From Lachnospiraceae bacterium (GTDB lineage: Bacteria > Bacillota > Clostridia > Lachnospirales > Lachnospiraceae), in NCBI GenBank assembly GCA_017540265.1, contig JAFYBJ010000050.1, forward strand, positions 1 to 59,945: a stretch of 59,945 bases of DNA. The letters are read 5' to 3'. Position 1 is the first letter of the stretch. Every line of letters begins with the position of its first letter. This document shows, piece by piece, positions 24,209-32,684 of the stretch. The position numbers and the translations under genes were made by a program. The notes beneath the pieces are model-generated. The model was not told the DNA's origin. It was given only the letters and a program-made list of their open reading frames with translations, and did no database searches.

Positions 24209-25785
24209 AGATACTCCGGTTTTGTGAGGCCTTTTGCGGTCTCACCGCTTATCCTTACCTTTTCCGTATTCTTTCTTGAAGGAGCTTCAAATAAAGCTTC
24301 TTCAAGAATCTCATGTATGACATAATTAAGCCCTCTTGCCCCTATGTTCATATCCATCACCCTGTCAACCGCCTCATCTATGGCCTCGGATGTGAAATCA
24401 AGCTCTATGCCGTCATCTTCCTTAAATTCATTTATATAACGGGAAAGCACGCTGTCCTCAGCTTCCGTGAGAACCTTCCTTAATGCTTCCCTGTCCAGCT
24501 TCTTAAGCACGGCCACGGAGGACAGGCGGCCTGCCAGTTCTGCCTTCATTCCGTAACTCATCAAATGCTTTTCCGTGAGATCTTCTCCCCTTAGTACAAA
24601 ATCACCGGTCTTTTTTACGCTGTTTCCGAAGCCTATCCCTGTATTTTCTATATCCTTCTCAACTATGTCATCAAGCCCCTCGAAAGCGCCGGCACAGACA
24701 AAGAGGATATTTTCCGTATCCATCTGAACCGTCTCGCTGCTGCCGCTTTCCTTAACGGGGACATCCAGCACTGTTCCCTCAAACATGCCAAGAAGCTGTC
24801 CCTGCAGTTCGTCATTTATATCTCCGCCCCTTGAATACTTCTTTGAAGGGATTATCTTATCAAATTCATCACAGAATACTATCCCCCATTCAGCAAGCTC
24901 CTTATCCTTATCAGCCTTAAGATAAAGGGATGTAAGTGCCTCTTCCTTATTACGGCCTTTCCACGGAGTGGCCACTATCCCGCTGAAATCGGTTACGGAT
25001 ACGGGTACATCAACTATGTTCCTGATACGTCTTATAAGCTCTGTCTTCCCGCAGCCAGTGGGACCTATAAGCAGCACATTTGATTTTATGAGACCTGCAC
25101 CCGGATCGGACATGCGCAGATAATGATTATATACTGCTGATGCCAAAAGCTTCTTGCTTTCATCCTGACCTATTATAAAACGGTCAAGATAGGCCTTTAT
25201 CCCTGCCGGTGTGTATTTTTCAAGGAATCTTCCCGCCATTGCCTGTGTCTTTGACTTTTCGGGCTTATTGTTTTTCTTTATTTTTTTACGGATGCCGGAA
25301 TCAGCAGCTGACCTGTATTTTACACGGCATACCCGCATAAATCCCAAAAGCCTGTTCCGCTTTGCTTCATCGCTTATCTTTTCAAGCTCACAGGCAGCAA
25401 AATCAAAGCATCCGTCAATATCATTATTTGTCACCCTTCGTTCAAGCGCCGGAGTTGCCGCAAAAAACTCATCCTCGGGGAAAAGGCTGAAAGATTCCCT
25501 GATTATATTCCAGAACGGTGCCTTGTAACCCTTTTCCTTGTACGCCGCTCCCAAAAGCTTAAATACGCTTTCGGTATTACGATCTATCTCAGGACGTCTT
25601 TTTACGAGATAATAAACGATCAGTGTAAAAACCAGTGCCGTTACATTTCCATCAACGGAAGCTCCGGTTTTCTTCTGATATTCCTCTATAGCCGCCAGAA
25701 AAAGATCATATACCTCATCAGGTACCTGAATATCAAACGCCTTTTCAAATATGATCCTGTTTTTACAGTCGGATATCCGGCTCAT
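24205..25785 (-). CDS. ClpX-like AAA+ ATPase, copy 2 (IGF loop kept, no zinc finger)
   Basis: A 526-residue relative of ClpX. Residues 1-185 are a novel helical domain in place of the ClpX zinc-binding domain. The AAA+ core has Walker A GPTGCGKT (241-248), Walker B GIVFCDEFDK (301-310), and a sensor-2 GARG motif. The loop with IGFGNSVK (384-391) matches the ClpP-docking IGF loop. The pore-1 loop, GYVG in ClpX, is PWKG (274-277), keeping an aromatic but adding a lysine. This suggests a ClpP-partnering unfoldase with altered substrate grip, by inference. Its start overlaps the upstream paralogue by 23 bases. Confidence 0.85.
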   Translation of the reverse strand: MSRISDCKNRIIFEKAFDIQVPDEVYDLFLAAIEEYQKKTGASVDGNVTALVFTLIVYYLVKRRPEIDRNTESVFKLLGAAYKEKGYKAPFWNIIRESFSLFPEDEFFAATPALERRVTNNDIDGCFDFAACELEKISDEAKRNRLLGFMRVCRVKYRSAADSGIRKKIKKNNKPEKSKTQAMAGRFLEKYTPAGIKAYLDRFIIGQDESKKLLASAVYNHYLRMSDPGAGLIKSNVLLIGPTGCGKTELIRRIRNIVDVPVSVTDFSGIVATPWKGRNKEEALTSLYLKADKDKELAEWGIVFCDEFDKIIPSKKYSRGGDINDELQGQLLGMFEGTVLDVPVKESGSSETVQMDTENILFVCAGAFEGLDDIVEKDIENTGIGFGNSVKKTGDFVLRGEDLTEKHLMSYGMKAELAGRLSSVAVLKKLDREALRKVLTEAEDSVLSRYINEFKEDDGIELDFTSEAIDEAVDRVMDMNIGARGLNYVIHEILEEALFEAPSRKNTEKVRISGETAKGLTKPEYL

Positions 25786-27268
25786 CTTCCGTAAACTCCC
25801 TTATAACTTCTGAAAGAGGCTCTGAATGATCATCAAAAATATATTCCGCGGCCTTTCCCTCCGTGACGCATTCGCTGTCAATAAGGATCTTCTTTACACC
25901 CTTCATCCCGGGCGCATCATAAAGCACCGGCCGCATGAGCCTGTCAAGTATCCCGCGCAAAGCACGTGCTCCCGTATCGGATGAAAAAGCCCTCTCTGCT
26001 ATCGCATCATAGGCAGCATCCGTAAATACAAGCTCTGCGCCGCATGATCTCTCCACTTCCCTTGCATATCTCTCCGGCATACTGTCAGAGGCATCCTTAA
26101 GTATCCCTGTAAGCTCAGCCTTACCAAGCTTTTCAAGTACCGCGATGGCACTTACTCTCCCGGCAAGCTCTCTCTTCATCCCGTATTCCATGAGTACATC
26201 ATGATTAATATTTGCTCTTACAAAAGAAGCGTCCATATCCTTTTCAAGAACGCCGTTAAAACCGAAACGTCCGATATTTTTTTCTTTGGTCCTTTTATCA
26301 TTTCGAATGAATTCATCAAGCCCCTGAAAAGCGCCTGCCAGAACAAAAAGGATCCTGGAGGTATTCATCACAAGCGACTGCCCGTCTGTCTTTAATTCTA
26401 TGTCACTTCCCTCAAGCATGGTAAGAAGCTGGCTCTGCACATCATCGTGCACATTTACACCTCTCTCGGATATGGCAGGAAGCATGAGCTTGTCGAACTC
26501 ATCCATAAAAACTATGCCCCGCTCCGCCTTCCTTAAATCCTTGCCGGCAGCAAGGTAAAGATCCATGAGTATATCTTCCTTATGCCTGCCCCTGTACTGT
26601 CCTGCACCCAGATTTGATACATCGGTGCAGAGGATGGGCCATTCTGTTATTTTTGATATCCGCCGCATCATCTCTGTTTTCCCGCAGCCGGAAGGGCCTA
26701 TGAGCAGAACAACATCCGGCGCAAAATTCACATCGAGATGCCTTACCCTTTTGCCGTGGCCATATACCGCGCTTGATATTGCGATCTTTGCATCATCCTG
26801 ACCTACTATGTATTCATCCAGATACGCCTTTATTTCCGCGGGAGTGCGCCTGTCTTCGCGCTCCTCCCTAACCTCGTTCCTTAAATATCTGTTCCTTAAA
26901 TACTCTATATGGCCAAGGATCTGGCACTCTCTTTCATTTGAACTCCTGTTTAATGCAGCCTTAAGGGTATCCGACTCAAGTATGGAAAGCACACGATCTG
27001 CCCTTGCACCGAAGATACCCGTAGAATATGCAAGATCATCATCCATCTTATCCAGGATATCATTCAGGCTCCTGTCTTCCTTATCAATATCCGGGGATTC
27101 ACACACCCTGTAAAAAAGCATCTCAAGGTAGCTTATCTCATCCTCCCAGTCGGATGCATCTCCTTCGCAGGCTAAAAGAACGTGTTCTGTTATATATTCA
27201 GACACGTATGTACCGATCTTTGCGGGGTCATCCCCCCAATATCTCATTGCCTTGAAAATATTGATCAT
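25763..27268 (-). CDS. ClpX-like AAA+ ATPase, copy 1 (altered IGF and pore loops)
   Basis: A 501-residue ClpX relative without the zinc-binding domain; residues 1-140 are an unrelated acidic helical domain. The core begins at EIKAYLDEYIVGQDDAK, with Walker A GPSGCGKT (191-198), Walker B GIVFMDEFDK (251-260) and a GARAL sensor-2 motif. The pore loop is QYRG (224-227) instead of GYVG. The ClpP-docking loop reads IGRFGF (332-337), so ClpP contact is uncertain. The start ATG lies eight bases below a -10 box with no Shine-Dalgarno sequence. It heads an operon with copy 2 and the diguanylate cyclase. Confidence 0.85.
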   Translation of the reverse strand: MINIFKAMRYWGDDPAKIGTYVSEYITEHVLLACEGDASDWEDEISYLEMLFYRVCESPDIDKEDRSLNDILDKMDDDLAYSTGIFGARADRVLSILESDTLKAALNRSSNERECQILGHIEYLRNRYLRNEVREEREDRRTPAEIKAYLDEYIVGQDDAKIAISSAVYGHGKRVRHLDVNFAPDVVLLIGPSGCGKTEMMRRISKITEWPILCTDVSNLGAGQYRGRHKEDILMDLYLAAGKDLRKAERGIVFMDEFDKLMLPAISERGVNVHDDVQSQLLTMLEGSDIELKTDGQSLVMNTSRILFVLAGAFQGLDEFIRNDKRTKEKNIGRFGFNGVLEKDMDASFVRANINHDVLMEYGMKRELAGRVSAIAVLEKLGKAELTGILKDASDSMPERYAREVERSCGAELVFTDAAYDAIAERAFSSDTGARALRGILDRLMRPVLYDAPGMKGVKKILIDSECVTEGKAAEYIFDDHSEPLSEVIREFTEDEPDIRL

Positions 27269-27276
27269 ACACGGCT

Positions 27277-27305
27277 ATTTTACTCTCTTAAGGGCGGGCT
27301 TGCAA
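27277..27305 (-). promoter_or_regulatory. sigma-A promoter of the ClpX-like pair
   Basis: Minus-strand TTGCAA (27300-27305), 17-base spacer, TAAAAT (27277-27282). The -10 ends eight bases before the ATG at 27268, which predicts a leader of only one or two bases. Confidence 0.72.
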
Positions 27306-27324
27306 GAAAGTATGACCATAAAAA

Positions 27325-27360
27325 AACATAAAAAACCGGGCAGAAAAGTCCCGCCCGGTC
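27325..27360 (-). terminator. rho-independent terminator of the repeat surface protein gene
   Basis: Minus-strand stem ACCGGGC (27353-27359) pairs with GCCCGGT (27335-27341) around an 11-base loop, followed by TTTTT. It lies about ten bases after the stop at 27371. Confidence 0.85.
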
Positions 27361-27370
27361 ATTTTTCATA

Positions 27371-30300
27371 TCATCTTGCCTCTACCTTATTTGCAAGAAC
27401 TGTCACAAAGCTTCTTCCGGCGACCTCCACCTCAAGAGGTCTGTTCCTGTAACGCCATACAAAGGGCTTCGGAAACACGAGCTCCACCCTTCCGGCACCG
27501 CAAAGATCTAACAGTTTTTTGCCTATCTCCACGTGAAGCCTGCCGCGTTTTCCCGTAACCGCAACTTTTCCCACTTCCTTTCTTTTTCCTTCCGGGCTTA
27601 CGCTGCATACTCCTGCCATGGCAAAGAGATAAACAAACAGAGCCTGCAGGGCATATATAAGGCCCGCGGAAACAGCACCTATACCGCCTACAGCAGCCGC
27701 AGTCCTTACTGCCTTTCCTCCTGAAATTCCGTTTCCTCTTCCGCTGTTATCTCCTCCGTTTCTGGAATCTCCGTTATCCGGTGACGAGAGCAGCTTTATG
27801 TTATCTGTTTGTGTTTCTTCCGGATCTACGATCCGGCCTTCATCCTGCTCATCCGAAGAAACGCTCTTAGTTTTTTTGCCATTTACCGATACACTGTTTT
27901 TACTGATTGGATCATCTGTATCATCCGTGGTTTTCTTTTCTGACCCGTCTATGCCTTTCTTATTTTTATTACCTTTTACGGTTATATTTCCGGATACCGC
28001 ATCCCCCGAAGGAAAAGGCAGCATATCCGCTGAGAGAGAAGCCACAGGCACCGGTATAGGAACAGGCGCGGGAGTTATTCCAATTTCATTACCGTTCCCT
28101 GTCTTATCACCCCTGTCGTCGTCCTTATCCGAATTGCTGCTTCCACCTCCGGAAGAGCTTTTCTTCTTTTTCTTTTTATTATCTGAGGTCCCCGCATCCC
28201 CCGACTCAGATGCCGGTGTGGGAGTTGTTTTTGGAGTAACTTCCACTGAAGGCACGGGATCCTTTGGTATGTTATTTGATGAAGCACCGCTTTTTTCCCC
28301 GTCTCCTTCCGGTACAGGTGTGGAAGTCACCTGTTTCTTTTTAATGACAGGCTCCAGTACCGTTCCATCAGGGATATCCCATTTCCATGTATCACTTGCA
28401 GGCTCACCGTCCTCATCAAAGATGATCTCGCCGTCAATCTTATATCCGCCAAACTCTTCATCATCTCCGACATCAGGCACCGGCAGATGAATATCATCAT
28501 AGGGTTCGTCAAAAGTAACCGTATAACTCTCCCCGTCACATTCTATTTTATATTTTTTAGCCTCAAGCTCAGGCTCAAGCTCATAGCCGTCCGGAATATC
28601 CCATTTCCATTTACCGGAAACGGCACGGCCGTCTTCATCATATACACTATCCCCGCTTATGCTGTATCCCTTAAAAATATATCCCTTTTTTTCGTAATCC
28701 GGCTCTATATCCTGATACGGCTGATCATAAGTCACTTCCTCTTCCTTTGATCCGCATCGTATCCTGTAATCCTTAGGCTCAAAGCAGGCTATCATCTCCG
28801 CACCGTCTTCCGTATCAAACAGCCACTTTTCTATTACAGCTTTTCCGTTTCCGTCATATATCTTTTCGCCTTCAAATTCAAATCCGTCAAAAAGGTATCC
28901 CGTAAATCCCGGGGCAGGAGAAACATCCGGCAGTTTTTCGCCGAAGGTCATCACATATTCGTCATCTCCGTAATATATCCTGTATTTCTTCGGTTCAAAA
29001 ACTTCATCAAGGCTTACACTGTCTTCGGTATCCCACTTCCAAAGCTCTTCCGCAGGATTTCCCTTGGCATCAAATATAATATTCCCCGAAAGGGAATAAG
29101 CTTTAAAAATATATCCTGTCTTTTTTTCCGGTATCTTTACGGCACCGTAAGGAGAATCAAAGGTCACCTCATATTCATTCCCGGAACAGTTTATCCTGTA
29201 TTTCTTAGCCGTATACTCCGGATACAAAGTAGTCCTTTGCTTAAGATCCTTTGTCCATGTTTTGAATGCCGCTGCACCTTCACTATCAAAGATCTTCTCT
29301 TCACCCAGATAATAACCGTCAAAGAGATAGCCTGTGGGAGGCTTGTTTATCTTTACTTTTTCTTCAAAAGGTGCGTCATAGGTTACGGTGTAGATCTTTC
29401 CCGCGCAGTTAAGTTCATAGGTCTTGGGAGAATAATCTGCAGACAGTGAAAGCTTCCTTTCCTCCGTGCATGGTATATCCCAGATCCATTTTTCACTTAC
29501 GGCTTTTCCCCTTTCATCAAAAATATGGTTTTCCGAAAGCGTGTAGCCTTTAAAGATATAGCCTGTCTTTTCCATGCCGGATACATCTCCGTCATCATAG
29601 GCTGCATCATAGATCACCTCAGCCACGATATCGCCTTCTCCGTCTTCATCTTTATCGGGACCGTATGCTATCGTAAAATGCTTCGCTTCCCAGACCGCAT
29701 CAAGCCTTATCTCTGATTCTTCAGCATTCGGATCGCACCCTTCGGCAGGCTCACCCTTCTCATCAAACCACAGCTCCCCTTCATGGGCATAACCTGCGAA
29801 ATCATAGCCTGTCTTTACCGGGATATCCTGTTTTTCAGGCATTTTCCCATACTCATATTCTTTTTCGTACAGAAGCTCCCCGTCGGAGTAAAAACTCAGT
29901 TTAAGCGGCAGCGATATGTCTGTATAATAAACATGCTGTGTCGTTTGTTTATTGGTCACCCTGTCAACATAGGTGAACAGGAGATGATATTTTTTTCTTT
30001 GTGTGACCTTAAAAGACAAAGGCGCAGGCTGCGAGGTGCTCCCCTCCCATCTTAAAAAGGTATCAGTCATACAGTCATAAAGCCCCGGAGTGGCTTTCCA
30101 TGATGCACTAAGATATATACCGTCATTTTTAATGAGACGCTCAATTTTTATCGTGCCGAAATTCCTGTATCCGCAGGTGGCGACATTAGCATAAAAGGAT
30201 TGATGCTTTGGAGATGTGCTTTTGTCGATATGTCCGGGCAGATATTTTTCGCTGCCGTGAAGAGCCCCCAGAGTGGTTGTTTCCACTTTTTTATCCGAAT

Positions 30301-30592
30301 CCCAGTTGCTGCACCAGTGCACCGGATTGCCGTCTTCATCATATCCGTTATTCCATGTACCGCCGCAGCTTACTTCTCTGTAGCTGTAGCAGCACGTATC
30401 ATGATCATGCACTATTGCTGTACTTATGCTGTCCGGAGACTGGACAAGCCCTGCCGTACTGCCGGATGACACATTATCATCCGCAGAGGCTCTTACGCAA
30501 AAGGAAGATATGAGCATTATGGCGGTAACGCACGATATCAATCCTCTTGCAGCCCTCTTTATCAAAGATGGCTTTAAATAAAGTTTTTTCAT
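27371..30592 (-). CDS. repeat surface protein with C-terminal membrane helix and cytoplasmic tail
   Basis: A 1073-residue protein. The ATG at 30592 is preferred because AGGAGG lies eight bases upstream; a longer frame to 30619 has no such site. The signal peptide spans about residues 1-37 (ending ASA|DD). Seven tandem units of about 70-80 residues follow, with the pattern K.Y.I.C....Y.VTFD.PY...TGYIFKGYSLSG..IFDE.G.A...W.WD, related to InlB/Listeria-Bacteroides repeats. Next is a long threonine-, proline-, serine- and aspartate-rich region, then one membrane helix (about residues 978-1000) and a basic cytoplasmic domain of about 70 residues. There is no LPXTG motif. It sits between clpX and the ClpX-like pair. 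Confidence 0.85.
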   Translation of the reverse strand: MKKLYLKPSLIKRAARGLISCVTAIMLISSFCVRASADDNVSSGSTAGLVQSPDSISTAIVHDHDTCCYSYREVSCGGTWNNGYDEDGNPVHWCSNWDSDKKVETTTLGALHGSEKYLPGHIDKSTSPKHQSFYANVATCGYRNFGTIKIERLIKNDGIYLSASWKATPGLYDCMTDTFLRWEGSTSQPAPLSFKVTQRKKYHLLFTYVDRVTNKQTTQHVYYTDISLPLKLSFYSDGELLYEKEYEYGKMPEKQDIPVKTGYDFAGYAHEGELWFDEKGEPAEGCDPNAEESEIRLDAVWEAKHFTIAYGPDKDEDGEGDIVAEVIYDAAYDDGDVSGMEKTGYIFKGYTLSENHIFDERGKAVSEKWIWDIPCTEERKLSLSADYSPKTYELNCAGKIYTVTYDAPFEEKVKINKPPTGYLFDGYYLGEEKIFDSEGAAAFKTWTKDLKQRTTLYPEYTAKKYRINCSGNEYEVTFDSPYGAVKIPEKKTGYIFKAYSLSGNIIFDAKGNPAEELWKWDTEDSVSLDEVFEPKKYRIYYGDDEYVMTFGEKLPDVSPAPGFTGYLFDGFEFEGEKIYDGNGKAVIEKWLFDTEDGAEMIACFEPKDYRIRCGSKEEEVTYDQPYQDIEPDYEKKGYIFKGYSISGDSVYDEDGRAVSGKWKWDIPDGYELEPELEAKKYKIECDGESYTVTFDEPYDDIHLPVPDVGDDEEFGGYKIDGEIIFDEDGEPASDTWKWDIPDGTVLEPVIKKKQVTSTPVPEGDGEKSGASSNNIPKDPVPSVEVTPKTTPTPASESGDAGTSDNKKKKKKSSSGGGSSNSDKDDDRGDKTGNGNEIGITPAPVPIPVPVASLSADMLPFPSGDAVSGNITVKGNKNKKGIDGSEKKTTDDTDDPISKNSVSVNGKKTKSVSSDEQDEGRIVDPEETQTDNIKLLSSPDNGDSRNGGDNSGRGNGISGGKAVRTAAAVGGIGAVSAGLIYALQALFVYLFAMAGVCSVSPEGKRKEVGKVAVTGKRGRLHVEIGKKLLDLCGAGRVELVFPKPFVWRYRNRPLEVEVAGRSFVTVLANKVEAR
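28320..30000 (-). repeat. seven tandem units of 210-240 bases in the surface protein gene
   Basis: The repeats encode a beta-rich module recognisable by TGYIFKGY and KWKWD. They are diverged in sequence, so recent expansion by slippage is unlikely. Ends are approximate. Confidence 0.75.
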
Positions 30593-30613
30593 GGATCTTT
30601 CCTCCTTTTTCCG

Positions 30614-30653
30614 AAGCATCCCGCTTCTTAAAAAGGGAGGCTGCCGAACGGCA
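30614..30653 (-). other. two small hairpins in the surface-protein leader
   Basis: Between the promoter and the ribosome site the leader can fold TGCC-GTTC-GGCA (30642-30653) and AAGC-GGGAT-GCTT (30614-30626). I do not match them to a known riboswitch class. They may only stabilise the leader. Confidence 0.3.
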
Positions 30654-30685
30654 TCACCTGAAAAGAAAGTATGTGTGTTAGAGAT

Positions 30686-30714
30686 AAACTATCACACCAT
30701 TATGTATCTGTCAA
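30686..30714 (-). promoter_or_regulatory. sigma-A promoter of the repeat surface protein
   Basis: Minus-strand TTGACA (30709-30714), 17-base spacer, TAGTTT (30686-30691). It lies just past the clpX stop codon. Confidence 0.7.
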
Positions 30715-30721
30715 TAGGAAA

Positions 30722-32236
30722 TCATCCATTTGTACGGTTTTCGATAAGCGGACCGCCTTTTTTGTTTATATAATCCTCCGTTACCGTTACCTTTCCGATA
30801 TTATCGTCCTTTGGTATCTCATACATGATATCGAGCATATATTCGTCTATAACTGCTCTAAGCGCCCTTGCACCCGTCTCTTTCTTAAGTGCCTTTGCCG
30901 CTATAGCCTTTAAGGCACCTTCGGTAAACTCAAGTTTGACCTCATCAAGCTCAAGCAGTTTCTGGTACTGCCTTACTATCGCATTCTTAGGTTCCATTAA
31001 GACTTTTGCCAGCATTTCCTCATCAAGCCCTTCAAGAGAAACCAACATGGGCAGACGCCCCACAAATTCCGGTATCATGCCGAATTTCCTTATATCCTCT
31101 GTCTCGGCCTTCTCAAATATCTTTCTGTCCTTCTTTCCTTTTTCCCTTATCTCTCCGGTAAAGCCCATTGCCGTGTTCTTAAGGAGCCTTTCGTTTATTA
31201 TCTCTTCAAGCCCCGGAAAGGCGCCGCCGCAGATAAAGAGTATATTCCTGGTATTTATCACGGTTGTGGGGACCATTGCATTCTTCGAAGACGAACCCAC
31301 GGGAACTTCTACCTCCGCCCCTTCCAGGAGCTTTAGCATACCCTGCTGAACAGATTCACCGTTCACATCCCTTGAATGTACATCTCTCTTCCTTGCTATC
31401 TTATCTATCTCGTCAATATAGATTATGCCCTGCTCTGCCCTGTCCGCATCATTGCCTGCGGCAGTTAAAAGCTTGCTCACTACGCTTTCTATATCATCAC
31501 CTATATATCCTGCCTCGGTAAGAGATGTGGCATCGGTGATCGCAAGCGGCACATCAAGGATCTTCGCAAGAGTGCGTACCAGATATGTCTTACCTGAACC
31601 TGTAGGCCCCAGCATGAGCATGTTGGATTTTTCTATCTCTATGTCATCGCCCTTCATATTTACGGCTACACGTTTGTAGTGGTTGTACACAGCCACGCTC
31701 ATGGCCCTCTTTGCCTTTTCCTGACCGACCACATATTCATCGAGCATTGCTTTTATCTTATGAGGAGCAGGAATATCCTCAAGTGCGATAAGCGGTTTTG
31801 CCTCACCTTCCTTTGCCCTCTTTACCTTTGAACCGCCGCCAAAGGGCATACCGAAGGGAAGGTCGGCGAGATTCATGAAGCTTATGCGGGGCCCCTGTTT
31901 CTTCTTGTCATCCTTCTTTTCCTCTGCTCCATCTTCCTTCGTATCCGGCTCTGTATTTTCCGCAGGCTTTTCCTCTTCCTGCATAGCCGGAGCAACAGCC
32001 ATACCGCTCATCTGCATGAGTTTCGAAATATCAATGGCTCCGCCGGAATTATCCGTCCCGGGCATCTGGCTCATCCTCTCCTCAAGCTGGCTGCTCATCC
32101 TGTCCATACAATCCGGACATATATTCATACCTAAAGGCATCTTCATTATGCGGCCCGCCTCGCTCTCGGGCCTGCCGCAAAGTGAACAATGCTTCTCTTC
32201 CGTATTATTATCATTCATATTATTTATATTATCCAA
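30722..32236 (-). CDS. clpX: ATP-dependent protease unfoldase subunit ClpX
   Basis: ClpX unfolds tagged proteins and feeds them to ClpP. A zinc-binding domain (CSLC...CPDC) is followed by an unusually long, acidic and methionine/lysine-rich linker of about 100 residues. The AAA+ core has GPTGSGKT, pore loop GYIG, Walker B GIIYIDEIDK and the sensor-2 GARAL motif. The ClpP-docking loop is MGF rather than IGF. Start: the open frame reaches 32290, but a promoter -10 box lies at 32289-32294, so that start cannot be used. The TTG at 32236 has GGAGG seven bases upstream and is preferred; the ATG at 32242 is only one base from the same site. About 504 residues, versus roughly 420 usual. Confidence 0.93.
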   Translation of the reverse strand: MDNINNMNDNNTEEKHCSLCGRPESEAGRIMKMPLGMNICPDCMDRMSSQLEERMSQMPGTDNSGGAIDISKLMQMSGMAVAPAMQEEEKPAENTEPDTKEDGAEEKKDDKKKQGPRISFMNLADLPFGMPFGGGSKVKRAKEGEAKPLIALEDIPAPHKIKAMLDEYVVGQEKAKRAMSVAVYNHYKRVAVNMKGDDIEIEKSNMLMLGPTGSGKTYLVRTLAKILDVPLAITDATSLTEAGYIGDDIESVVSKLLTAAGNDADRAEQGIIYIDEIDKIARKRDVHSRDVNGESVQQGMLKLLEGAEVEVPVGSSSKNAMVPTTVINTRNILFICGGAFPGLEEIINERLLKNTAMGFTGEIREKGKKDRKIFEKAETEDIRKFGMIPEFVGRLPMLVSLEGLDEEMLAKVLMEPKNAIVRQYQKLLELDEVKLEFTEGALKAIAAKALKKETGARALRAVIDEYMLDIMYEIPKDDNIGKVTVTEDYINKKGGPLIENRTNG

Positions 32237-32288
32237 AACCATACCTCCGCAAAAAGAGACCCCTGATGTGATCTCACATGTCAGATTC

Positions 32289-32318
32289 ATTATAGTTTAT
32301 GAATCAACGTATTGTAAA
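32289..32318 (-). promoter_or_regulatory. sigma-A promoter of clpX
   Basis: Minus-strand TTTACA (32313-32318), 18-base spacer, TATAAT (32289-32294). It fixes transcription start near 32282 and rules out the longest clpX reading frame. No CtsR-type or CIRCE inverted repeat was noticed around it. Confidence 0.75.
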
Positions 32319-32602
32319 CAAGAAAAACCATAAAGTTGTGGTTTAATTTTTGAATCTGCCGTGATTTTTTTCAGTCATAATTCATTTTTCAGTTGTCATA
32401 ATACCCGGATCAATGCAGATCCAGGCCTCAAAATATGTTTTTTCTTCAATATTTATCTTTTTTGTCCTGTTTGACGTTTTCTTAATTTATGTTTTAACTA
32501 TTGTCTTTGTTTAATTTGAATTTGATTTATTGTGCTTTATTTGATTATGTATAAATATAATTTTGTTATGTTAAGCCTTCTTTCATTATTTCACCCTTTG
32601 TT
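32319..32602. other. AT-rich intergenic region upstream of clpX
   Basis: About 280 bases, clearly more AT-rich than the coding DNA, with many T runs on the plus strand. I see no open reading frame with a ribosome site. A short GGATC/GATCC inverted repeat occurs near 32410-32426. It may act as an upstream promoter element or hold regulator sites I cannot identify. Confidence 0.5.
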
Positions 32603-32634
32603 TTAAAAAATCCCCGGCGCCATGCACCGGGGAT
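32603..32634 (-). terminator. rho-independent terminator of the HtrA gene
   Basis: Minus-strand stem ATCCCCGG (32627-32634) pairs with CCGGGGAT (32610-32617) around a nine-base loop and runs into TTTTTT. Confidence 0.88.
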
Positions 32635-32684
32635 AGCTCATATTATCTTCATCATGCCACATGTCCGGGAAAAGAATTCTTTCT

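Noticed and set aside
23219-24325. 368-residue open frame on the plus strand opposite the diguanylate cyclase
   Set aside because: It is antisense to a clear Cache-GGDEF gene, has no ribosome site and a composition rich in residues typical of shadow frames.
27798-28490. 230-residue serine-rich plus-strand frame
   Set aside because: It is the complement of the low-complexity stalk of the repeat surface protein.
30614-30660. Possible riboswitch (fluoride or c-di-GMP type) in the surface-protein leader
   Set aside because: The sequence lacks the conserved core of both classes; only two small hairpins are seen, so no class was assigned.
32239-32290. Longer clpX start at 32290
   Set aside because: A promoter -10 box overlaps this codon, and the added residues have no ribosome site or similarity to ClpX.
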